A stretch of DNA of 33,039 nucleotides, from positions 1 to 33,039 of the forward strand of contig JAPONY010000053.1 in NCBI GenBank assembly GCA_026713705.1, read 5' to 3'. Below, piece after piece: positions 1-6,975 of the stretch. The position numbers and the translations under genes were made by a program. The notes beneath the pieces are model-generated. The model was not told the DNA's origin, made no database searches, and saw only the letters and a list, made by a program, of their open reading frames with translations. How positions within the stretch are numbered: the first letter of the stretch is position 1; each line of letters begins with the position of its first letter. The stretch is from Gammaproteobacteria bacterium. Lineage in GTDB: Bacteria; Pseudomonadota; Gammaproteobacteria; Poriferisulfidales; Poriferisulfidaceae.

Positions 1-138
1 CAACCCGCGAATATCAGAGTGATTGACCGTCGTCGTATGTGCCTCCCGCGGCTTGGGCTCAGGGTGCGACCGAAACTGAAACTGACCCTATGCAGGATGT
101 TACTATAAACTGCCAAAGACAGATTAATCCATATCAGA
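1..138. repeat. Left arm of perfect 138-bp inverted repeat
   Basis: Bases 1-138 are the exact reverse complement of 32901-33038: base i pairs with base 33039-i, with no mismatch that I can find. Identity stops at base 139. Inside the arm the 8-mer ATATCAGA occurs twice, at 11-18 and 131-138. The arm contains two possible ATG starts of the ion-channel frame (39 and 90). It may be a dispersed repeat or MITE at which assembly stopped, or the end of a larger element. Because it lies at the window edge, its true outer boundary is unknown. Confidence 0.95.
82..109 (+). promoter_or_regulatory. Possible sigma70-like promoter inside the repeat
   Basis: CTGACC at 82-87 and TATAAA at 104-109 are separated by 16 bp and read into the ion channel. 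The same sequence occurs in mirror image at 32930-32957 and reads into the right-hand ATPase gene. If it is used, the transcript would start near base 116, downstream of both ATGs of the channel frame, so this promoter would require a rare non-ATG start. That conflict keeps the call weak. Confidence 0.2.
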
Positions 139-944
139 AACTCGACTGGCAAAATTGGGTAGAAGCGATTCAGAAAAGCAAGGCTTTTGAAAACTTCGTC
201 ATCCTTGTCATTATGATTGCGGCAGTATCAGTCGGAGCCAAAACCTATGACATTCCTCAATTTACTCTCAATCTAATCGAGACCCTCGAAAGGGTGATTA
301 TTACCATATTTGTCGTTGAATTGGTTATCCGACTCCTGGCCACCCGCCCAAGACATATTTTTTTCAAGGATGTATGGAATGTCTTTGATTCCCTTGTGGT
401 AGCGGTCAGTCTGGTACCAATCGAAGATAGTGACATGGCATTGGTCGCACGCCTTGCTCGGGTTTTTTGGATCCTAAGGATAGCGGGCATCAAGCCTGAA
501 ATAAAACTCTTGCTGGATTCTTTCCTGATTGCGGTGCCAAAGTTAATGTACGTGATGGTGATGATGTTTATTATTTTCTACATCTACGCAACTTTAGGAA
601 GCCTTCTGTTTGAGACAGTCGATCCTCATTCATGGGGAGACATTGGGCTGGCCATGTTGACTTTGTTCAAAGTGATGACCTTCGATGGGTGGACAGAGAT
701 CATGTCTGCGACGATGGATAAACACTCGTGGAGTTGGTTGTACTACTTGTCTTTTATTTTCTTAACTGCCTTCGCGTTCCTCAACATGATTATTGGCATT
801 ATTGTCAATGTCTTAGAGGAAGAATACCAATCAATGATTACGGTTGATCCAGATAGAATTAGCAACAAAAATCTATCTCAAGATATCAAGGAAATAAAAC
901 TCTTGATTCAATCTCAGAGAGCGGAAACCAATGAAAGATCGTAA
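90..944 (+). CDS. Voltage-gated-type cation channel (ion transport family)
   Basis: The product is a 284-aa membrane protein with the six-segment layout of bacterial NaChBac/NavAb-type channels, which work as tetramers in the cytoplasmic membrane. Visible parts are hydrophobic S1-S3, an S4 with spaced arginines (LVARLARVFWILRIAG), S5, a pore loop and S6 (LNMIIGIIVNVLEEEY), followed by a helical tail. The filter reads TFDGWTE, whereas NaChBac-type sodium channels have TLESW; an acidic-Gly-Trp filter is more like calcium-channel repeats and the prokaryotic CavMr channel. The ATG at 90 (or 39) lies inside the 138-bp repeat, so the first 16 or so residues are repeat-encoded and probably not the ancestral N-terminus. 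The gene is AT-rich compared with the window core. The next gene follows after 32 bp, probably in one transcript. The family is certain; ion selectivity is inferred. Confidence 0.9.
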   Translation: MQDVTINCQRQINPYQKLDWQNWVEAIQKSKAFENFVILVIMIAAVSVGAKTYDIPQFTLNLIETLERVIITIFVVELVIRLLATRPRHIFFKDVWNVFDSLVVAVSLVPIEDSDMALVARLARVFWILRIAGIKPEIKLLLDSFLIAVPKLMYVMVMMFIIFYIYATLGSLLFETVDPHSWGDIGLAMLTLFKVMTFDGWTEIMSATMDKHSWSWLYYLSFIFLTAFAFLNMIIGIIVNVLEEEYQSMITVDPDRISNKNLSQDIKEIKLLIQSQRAETNERS

Positions 945-976
945 ACTGCCCGCAGTTTCGAGTACGCGCATCAGCA

Positions 977-2023
977 ATGGATACTAATCAAACTAGTCAA
1001 CGATGCAAAGCTCCACGCATGATGCAAGCGGGAAACCTTAAGACTGACTTCAAATTGGATCTAGCAAATCTCCTTAAGCAACGACTGGCAGAAGCAGGCA
1101 TCCTCCACGATCACAGCATGGACGTCAGTTCCCTTGCGTCTCGTTATTATGAAATGATGGAAAGACGGATTATTGCCACACCCCGGCGAGTGCACTTTTC
1201 TAGAGAAATACACGACTCTTTAGGAAAACTCGCACGCGAAGCGAACCCAATAAAAAGAAGAAGAGCGCTTGAGGCATGGAGAACGGCTTTCTACATTCAT
1301 CGCCTCCTCGAAGAAGGCGAGAATGTTGTGCGCTTCTTGAGTAAAAAGGTACAAACTTTGACAAGTATGGATGGGATTCTATGGGACTATGGCCTGCACC
1401 ACTTGCATCTCAATAGAAAAGTTGGCCCATCTGGATTTGTTGAGCGATCTGATTATTTGCTATTTGCACATATCACCCAAGAAAGTGCGTATTTCGTGGA
1501 CGTGAGATTGCACCCTCAAGCCCAAGGCCTCGGATGGGTTCAGCAGGACCTTCTAGAAATTGCACGATCGAATTGGCCGGAATTGATTGAATCCAAGATA
1601 CTACGCGGTGTTAGTGGAACCATCCTGACGGATCAAGAGAAGCAGACACTCAGAAGAAAACGTATAAATCACGTAATGCAGGCTGGAGACAATGCTATAG
1701 CACCAATTGGTGGTGGAATGATGATGGATGGTTCGAGTACTCTATGTCGGCTATTCGGAATGAAACTCATGCACGAGATAGACTGTCACCAGCACTACTT
1801 TGATAGCCCACCCTCTGAACTACTATCTCAACTTGAGGCTAAAGGAGTAGAAATAGCCAACGGGGTCCAATTTCAACTCGCCCCGTTGGACATTCTGGAT
1901 TTATCAATCGATGTAATTTCCTCCTTGCAAGGAGATGATTGCTTGAGCAGAGATCTTTGCCGGATGGGATTTGTTATCGTAGAGAGTACCAAAAGTTTAC
2001 CTATTGTGGTTCGATTAGAGTAA
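977..2023 (+). CDS. Uncharacterised 348-aa protein paired with the channel
   Basis: I do not recognise a named family. The protein is soluble, with no signal peptide or membrane segment. The N-terminal half is helical and basic. Centrally there is a striking pattern: WDYGLHHLHL (residues 136-145), then ERSDYLLFA (156-164), then AYFVDVRLHP (171-180) and a QQDLLEIARSNWPELI stretch (189-204). The clustered His, Asp and Arg residues in short beta-strand-like blocks would suit a small hydrolase or nuclease active site, but this is inference. Start alternatives are the ATGs at 1019 and 1022; no good Shine-Dalgarno sequence is visible for any of them. It follows the ion channel by 32 bp on the same strand and shares its AT-rich composition, so the two probably form an operon. 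A hairpin lies just after the stop. Confidence 0.8.
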   Translation: MDTNQTSQRCKAPRMMQAGNLKTDFKLDLANLLKQRLAEAGILHDHSMDVSSLASRYYEMMERRIIATPRRVHFSREIHDSLGKLAREANPIKRRRALEAWRTAFYIHRLLEEGENVVRFLSKKVQTLTSMDGILWDYGLHHLHLNRKVGPSGFVERSDYLLFAHITQESAYFVDVRLHPQAQGLGWVQQDLLEIARSNWPELIESKILRGVSGTILTDQEKQTLRRKRINHVMQAGDNAIAPIGGGMMMDGSSTLCRLFGMKLMHEIDCHQHYFDSPPSELLSQLEAKGVEIANGVQFQLAPLDILDLSIDVISSLQGDDCLSRDLCRMGFVIVESTKSLPIVVRLE

Positions 2024-2030
2024 AGCTATT

Positions 2031-2065
2031 GCTCCTTATATGCCAATTCGAAACCAATAAGGGGC
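2031..2065 (+). terminator. Hairpin after the two-gene channel operon
   Basis: GCTCCTTAT (2031-2039) pairs with ATAAGGGGC (2057-2065), giving a 9-bp stem with one G-T pair and a 17-nt loop, 7 bp after the stop codon. No clean T-run follows, only a TTTTG a little downstream, so it is a weak intrinsic terminator at best. Confidence 0.35.
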
Positions 2066-2102
2066 TTCAGGGTTTTGTGTGGAATGAGGGTGAGAGGTAG
2101 TG

Positions 2103-2291
2103 CTCCAGGATTTCATTCTGGAGTCAGTCTCATAGAGGAAATCAACAAGTTTTTCGGATTTGTGCAAGACGTCCGGCTTGCACCTCATGATTGCCTCACC
2201 TTCCAGACAATCTTAAAGTCTATAGAAATGGTATGAAGGCCGCCTGGCCTGAATCCGGATGCTGGGAGGGTGAACCCTCCAGCACGTCCGG
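2103..2291 (+). ncRNA. Candidate IS110 bridge RNA region
   Basis: The segment 5' of the transposase holds a series of hairpins: CTCCAG/CTGGAG (2103-2108 with 2118-2123), a perfect 7-bp GTGCAAG/CTTGCAC stem with an 8-nt loop (2162-2183), AGGCC-GCCT-GGCCT (2237-2250), and a long stem 2255-2291 of CCGGA plus TGCTGGGAGGGT pairing with ACCCTCCAGCA plus TCCGG, with small bulges. The 8-mer ACGTCCGG appears both in the loop at 2169-2176 and at 2284-2291. IS110-family elements are known to encode a structured bridge RNA in a non-coding end that guides target and donor recognition. Position and folding fit; the exact RNA ends and guide loops are not determined. Confidence 0.4.
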
Positions 2292-2358
2292 TACGGCATC
2301 TAAAGTGCCCAAGGTGGACAATATCGGTTTCCAACAACCAGGCTGGAGGATTCACAGG

Positions 2359-3390
2359 ATGGAGTATAGCAACAAGACCGTGGTCGGGGTGGACACCGCG
2401 AAGCAGGTGTTTCAGCTGCACTGGATGGAGCCAGACGGCGGGCTGGTCGATCTGAAATTGTCGCGGAAGAAGTTCGTGGAGCATTTCGCGAACCGGGCGC
2501 CGTGCCGGATCGGGTTGGAGGCCTGCGGCGGTTCACAGGAGTGGGCGCGCCGGTTCCGGCGGATGGGCCACGAGGTGATGGTGCTGCCGGCGCAGTCGGT
2601 GCGGGCGTTCGTCATCGGCAACAAGAGCGACGTGCAGGACGCCCGGGCGATCTGGACCGCGGTGCAGCATCCGCGGGCGAAAGCGGTGGCGATCAAGGAC
2701 GAGGAGCAGCAGATGATCCTGGGGCTGCACCGGATGCGGCAGCAGCAGGTGAAGTTCCGCACGGCGACGATCAACTGCCTGCGCGGCCTGCTGTCGGAAT
2801 ACGGAGAGGTGATGCCGAAGGGCCGGGCCGGACTGACCCGGGAGATCGAAGGCGCGCTGACGCGGTTGGTGGACCGGATTCCGGAGATGGGGCAGGAAGA
2901 GCTGTCTGCGCAATGGGCGCGGGTGCGCTTTTACGATGCGACGGTCGAGCGGATCGAGCGGAAGCTGGAAGCCTGGTGCGAGAGCCATGAGGCTTGCCGA
3001 CGGCTGCGGGCGGTGCCGGGAGTCGGCCTGTTGACCGCGACCGCGCTGGTGGCGGCAGTGGGAGACGCGCGGACCTTCCGCAACGGGCGGGAGTTCGCGG
3101 CCTGGCTGGGGCTGGTGCCGCGCCACTGTGGCACCGGCGGGAAGACCCGCATCCTCGGCATCAGCAAACGCGGCGACCGCTACTTGCGCACGCTGCTGAT
3201 CCACGGGGCCCGGGCGTTGCTGGTCAATGGCAAGGATCTGCCGGACTGGATCGAGAAGATCAAGCGGAACAAGCCGTTCAACGTCGCCGTGGTGGCGGTC
3301 GCCAACCGGCAGGCGCGGATCGTCTGGGCCTTGCTGGCCCGGGGTCGCGAGTACCGGAAAGATTACGTCAGTCAGCCGCCGCGCGGCTGA
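2359..3390 (+). CDS. IS110-family transposase (DEDD recombinase)
   Basis: The product is a 343-aa IS110-type recombinase. The N-terminal RuvC-like DEDD domain shows D12 (VVGVDTAK), E54 (IGLEACGG), and D91 and D94 (NKSDVQDARAIW). The C-terminal Tnp_20 domain starts near residue 214 with RRLRAVPGVGLLTATAL and continues with AWLGLVPRH and ISKRGDRYLRTLL. The ATG at 2359 was chosen because GGAGGA at 2345-2350 is well spaced and homologues start shortly before VGVD; the frame is open further upstream to 2191 but that part is non-coding hairpin DNA. In relatives as I remember them, the block after GLVPR reads like xSTGGK or xSSGGK; here it reads CGTGGK (residues 257-262), so the serine thought to act as nucleophile appears to be glycine (G258). 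The copy may therefore be inactive although its frame is intact. Confidence 0.93.
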   Translation: MEYSNKTVVGVDTAKQVFQLHWMEPDGGLVDLKLSRKKFVEHFANRAPCRIGLEACGGSQEWARRFRRMGHEVMVLPAQSVRAFVIGNKSDVQDARAIWTAVQHPRAKAVAIKDEEQQMILGLHRMRQQQVKFRTATINCLRGLLSEYGEVMPKGRAGLTREIEGALTRLVDRIPEMGQEELSAQWARVRFYDATVERIERKLEAWCESHEACRRLRAVPGVGLLTATALVAAVGDARTFRNGREFAAWLGLVPRHCGTGGKTRILGISKRGDRYLRTLLIHGARALLVNGKDLPDWIEKIKRNKPFNVAVVAVANRQARIVWALLARGREYRKDYVSQPPRG

Positions 3391-3784
3391 AGGACTTCCA
3401 CTCTTTACTGATTTCACCGGAGGAAGCACGACACAGGTTGCGCAAGGCATTTCCAATTGTGATGGCGAGCAGGACCAGACCTGACGACCCGTAAACCTGA
3501 CAGTCTCTTTGAGCGGAACAGCTCGAGTTAGAAATGAGGATCGGGTCGGCAGATTCCATCAGGGCCAGCGGGCGATGCTTCGGCGGGACCCGCATCAACA
3601 GGTCGAATATAAAACTGCAATCTGGCCGCCCCAGAACTGTCCGGAGAGTGACTTGCGTTACAGACGGCCTTCATATAAAAGTGACTTACGACTCTTGAAC
3701 GTAACGCGCGAAGTCCTCTTTCCCGGTCTTGACGAGACGGCCGAGGCAATCGCCCAACGAAATTCTGAATAATATCAGTACATA
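3391..3784. other. Gene-free stretch after the IS
   Basis: These 394 bp lie between the transposase stop and the helicase stop (convergent genes). They probably contain the 3' end of the IS110 element. I see short GC-rich inverted repeats (GCGGG/CCCGC near 3570-3595) but no convincing gene, tRNA or intrinsic terminator. The frames open here encode low-complexity, family-less peptides. Confidence 0.5.
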
Positions 3785-6700
3785 TCAGGGCTTCAAATCA
3801 ATCTTCCATTCCTCCACAACCCTCTCAATATCCTCCTCCGGCAACTTGTCGTGCAGGAATCCCAAAAGATCCTCCTGTCGCGGTTGCCCAAAAACCAGCC
3901 GATACAGCGCCAGCCCTCGCTTCAGCCGAGCCAACTGTCCAACTTCCCGGCTATAGGACATAAGCGGCACTCTTCGTTCTACGCGCGTTCCACCTTCCTC
4001 GAAGATCCAGTATGGCACCAAGTCAGAAGTCCCATTCGAGCGATCTCTCACCGCCAAATCGAACATCACCTTCCAGGGGTCGGATGGAATTTCAGCAAGC
4101 CGGGATAACGCTTGCAGGCCATACGCCTCAGCCAGATTCTTCCGCACCGCATGCCCCTTAAAACGGTGTACGCGCCCTTCGCGCTGCTCCAGGTCAACAG
4201 GATTTGAAGGCAGATTCCAGTGCATCACCGCGTGACACCATGTATGGAAATCCAACCCTTCCTGCCCAACAGACGTTGAGGCGAGAATAAACGGCCGGAA
4301 CGGGGAATTGAATGCAGTCCTGACGACGTCAGCACGAGCAAGAGTCTGATCTTTATCGTCTTTCAGTTCACCAAACCGCAAAGCGAAACGTGAACGTACA
4401 TTGAAATCGCGGTGCACGACCTGCCCTTGATCTTCGTTTACTTGGTATTCATCCACCCGTACTTGGGCAGTCCGGATGGAGAGTGACCTAGCGAGAGCGC
4501 CTGCTGTTTCTTTTACCCGTTGGGCCGGGCTGACAGAAATTAATCCAAGGGCTTCCTGGAGGACATGTACCTGCTCGTCAAGCAGTGCCTGGAGATTCCC
4601 GTCAATACTGTATTGGAGAGCGCGTCTCCAGTAAGGCGTTTTCGAATCCTTCCCACGTAACAAACCAATCGACTCAGGCATGTTAAACAGCGTCCTGAAT
4701 CCCGATGCCCCGTGCGCTGCAGCAGAAAGTATGGCAAGGTCAGCAAGAGGGAATTCCGGCGGCACCACACGCCGCAACGCACGCAATACACAAACCCCAG
4801 GGCCGCCTAGAGCAAGTTCAGCGGCTACCCGGACGAGGTCAGAGGGAACCCTCCCTAGCGGCGGATCCAAACGGTTTTCTGCGGCTTCTACAAAATATTC
4901 AACATGCTCGGGGAAATGCATACCGGATTCATCCTCCGCGGCCGTTGCTATCCAGCCGCCCTCCTCTCTATCGCGGCACCAACCCACCGCCCCTTCACAC
5001 ATTTCCGCATCCAGCAGAATCGGCAGCGCCCAATACCATCTTTCGTCCTTGCGGCCGGTACGCGGATAACCTGCAGCAATGCGCCGCACTTCCGGGCGAA
5101 GCTTTTCCTCCGCAAGATTCAGGAGGCGACTGCGAGGTAATGGCGCTCCATTCCCGTGTTCGAGGGTCAAAGCCAAAGGATCTACGAGCGTCGCGAGAGA
5201 GGGAGAAGGATACAGGCGTGCGAGTGCATTCATTCCCGTCAGGCGTCCTTCGGTCTCTCGGGCGAATTGAAGAAGCGGCTTGATATCTTCATGGAGTTTC
5301 TCGCGCTCCAACTGTCTTCTCCGGCCCAACTTCGCGATCATCCGCCGCTCTGCCTCATAGGAACAGACAGTAGCAATAGCATCTGGAACAAGCGACCACG
5401 ATGAAAACACCAGCGATTTGGTCACGCTCCCAATATTTCGAAAAGACCCCGCTGGCTCTGAATACGGCATTGAGGGCGGCATCCACAGCAGTTTCCATAG
5501 GCCCCGATCCAGGGTGTCTGAAAAAAGGCTCCGCATGCGACTATTCGACGGGTCGAGCTCCTCGTAATTGTCGAGTCTCTCCCGTCCCAGCAGGCTACTG
5601 GCATCTCGCTTGAATGAATCCAGTACTGCGGGCGGAGGCCGTTTCGCCTTCTCCACCAAGTTTTCTCGTAGTTTGTAGTGTCGAAGAAAACTGAGTGCAT
5701 AGGGACTGGATTTCCAATATTCCAGAGAGTCTGGGGCGGACACAGCCTGGGCTAACGAATCGACGAGCCGAGCCTGACGCAAATCTGAGGCCGCAACTGT
5801 CGCAGGACGAGGTGGCTCCGCAAGCATTGCATCGCGAGTACAAGTCACGGCAACTCGTTCGGTTCGGCACATCACTCGGCGTAAGCCGCGCTCAAGGCTG
5901 CCCCGGGCGGCAATGACCGGATCAGCCCCCTCTTCACCAACAGCGTAAAGCGCCTTTCGGTAGCGGGCGATACCCTGCTCTATTGCCTTGACTGCGTTCG
6001 AGTCGTTATACAGGAATTCAAGAGTCTTCAGGAAATCAGGGTAATGATCGTCCTCTTGCTCATGATCGAGGGAAAGCATCTTGTAGGGCGTCGCCGACAG
6101 CAGCAACACCCTGACGTCCTCATAGCCAAAAAGCTTTTGAGCAAGCCTGGCTGCTTCGCTCTCCTCGCCCAACAATTCCCGGAAACGCTGGAATTCGTCC
6201 AAAATGACCAAGTCCGGCTTCAGGGCAACGATACACACTCGCGCAAGCGTATGCCGAAGACGCGCAATTAGGTCGAAGCAGGCATCCTTGAGTTCCCAGG
6301 GAACGTTCCTCAATCGCCGCCGGTCTGAAAAACGCTCGGAAAGTCGTTTGAGGTCATTCCGAAGATCCCGATCCTTACGGATCGCGCCGATGAATTGCTT
6401 GCGGATTTCCCGGTTCAGCCGCTTGTCCCAATGCTCGACATACCATTCCCAGTTTTCACGCCCAACCTCGCCTTGCAGCAAATTCAGCAACCCGCGAGTG
6501 TTTTGCCCCAATCCCGCTTTCTCCAACATCTTGAAGATGACGATCCGCTCGTCCATCCTCCCGCACCGGGATTTCAGGTCGAAAGAAGTCCCCGGCGTGA
6601 AGCTGACAAAGTTGACGTGCCGCTTCGACAGGTCGTGGACCTGGGTCGGCAGCAGCGTTAGGCGAGTGGCAACCGCAAAAGCCTCCTCTTTCCGAACATT

Positions 6701-6973
6701 GAGGCGGCGTACGTTCTGTTCCGCAATGGCGGCATTCGAACATACGTAGACGACGTTGATCCGATCCTCCTTGTCATGCAGGTGTTCGAGCATGCGCGCG
6801 ATGACACCCCGCGCAACCATCGTTTTGCCAAGCCCCACTTCATCGGCAACAAGAAAGCGTCGTCTTGAGGCACCGTTCGAATACAGCTGTTTGAAGGCAT
6901 GGTTGACGGTACGGAGCTGGAAATCCTTCAGGCCTTCGAGCACAGGCTTGGGATCAAACCGATTTCGTTCCAC
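3785..6973 (-). CDS. Large SF2 (SNF2/HepA-like) helicase of a defence-type trio
   Basis: This is a 1062-aa ATP-dependent SF2 helicase or translocase. Walker A is in ADEVGLGKT (residues 43-51), motif II is LVILDEFQRF (255-264), motif III LLLSATPYKM (290-299), and the C-terminal RecA lobe has SVGQEGLDF (about 901-909) and QREGRVHRF (930-938). About 550 residues separate the lobes, far more than in simple SNF2 proteins, which suggests a large inserted specificity or partner-binding region. The start is a GTG at 6973, 2 bp after the PLD stop, so the genes are translationally coupled. It is the last gene of the minus-strand trio. Such helicase plus PLD pairs recall the helicases of DISARM-like systems, but no methylase or DrmA/DrmB is present. 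Helicase identity is firm; the defence role is inferred from context. Confidence 0.9.
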   Translation of the reverse strand: MERNRFDPKPVLEGLKDFQLRTVNHAFKQLYSNGASRRRFLVADEVGLGKTMVARGVIARMLEHLHDKEDRINVVYVCSNAAIAEQNVRRLNVRKEEAFAVATRLTLLPTQVHDLSKRHVNFVSFTPGTSFDLKSRCGRMDERIVIFKMLEKAGLGQNTRGLLNLLQGEVGRENWEWYVEHWDKRLNREIRKQFIGAIRKDRDLRNDLKRLSERFSDRRRLRNVPWELKDACFDLIARLRHTLARVCIVALKPDLVILDEFQRFRELLGEESEAARLAQKLFGYEDVRVLLLSATPYKMLSLDHEQEDDHYPDFLKTLEFLYNDSNAVKAIEQGIARYRKALYAVGEEGADPVIAARGSLERGLRRVMCRTERVAVTCTRDAMLAEPPRPATVAASDLRQARLVDSLAQAVSAPDSLEYWKSSPYALSFLRHYKLRENLVEKAKRPPPAVLDSFKRDASSLLGRERLDNYEELDPSNSRMRSLFSDTLDRGLWKLLWMPPSMPYSEPAGSFRNIGSVTKSLVFSSWSLVPDAIATVCSYEAERRMIAKLGRRRQLEREKLHEDIKPLLQFARETEGRLTGMNALARLYPSPSLATLVDPLALTLEHGNGAPLPRSRLLNLAEEKLRPEVRRIAAGYPRTGRKDERWYWALPILLDAEMCEGAVGWCRDREEGGWIATAAEDESGMHFPEHVEYFVEAAENRLDPPLGRVPSDLVRVAAELALGGPGVCVLRALRRVVPPEFPLADLAILSAAAHGASGFRTLFNMPESIGLLRGKDSKTPYWRRALQYSIDGNLQALLDEQVHVLQEALGLISVSPAQRVKETAGALARSLSIRTAQVRVDEYQVNEDQGQVVHRDFNVRSRFALRFGELKDDKDQTLARADVVRTAFNSPFRPFILASTSVGQEGLDFHTWCHAVMHWNLPSNPVDLEQREGRVHRFKGHAVRKNLAEAYGLQALSRLAEIPSDPWKVMFDLAVRDRSNGTSDLVPYWIFEEGGTRVERRVPLMSYSREVGQLARLKRGLALYRLVFGQPRQEDLLGFLHDKLPEEDIERVVEEWKIDLKP

Positions 6974-6975
6974 TT

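Larger units (their letters stand above)
2103..3500 (+). mobile_element. IS110-family insertion sequence (approximate limits)
   Basis: The element consists of one IS110-type transposase gene plus structured non-coding DNA. IS110 elements usually lack clear terminal inverted repeats and target duplications, so I cannot set the ends; the limits given are guesses bracketing the hairpin-rich 5' segment and some 3' flank. Its base composition is visibly more GC-rich than the channel operon to its left, consistent with independent arrival. It separates the channel operon from the helicase/PLD trio. Confidence 0.6.

Noticed and set aside
1-138. Target-site duplication from the repeated 8-mer ATATCAGA at 11-18 and 131-138
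   Set aside because: The bases outside the first 8-mer (1-10) are also identical in both arms, so the 8-mers do not mark the ends of an insertion at two independent sites.
2185-3494. Several long alternative frames on both strands across the transposase
   Set aside because: They are shadow frames caused by the high GC content of the IS110 gene; they show no family motifs and conflict with the clear DEDD and Tnp_20 domains.
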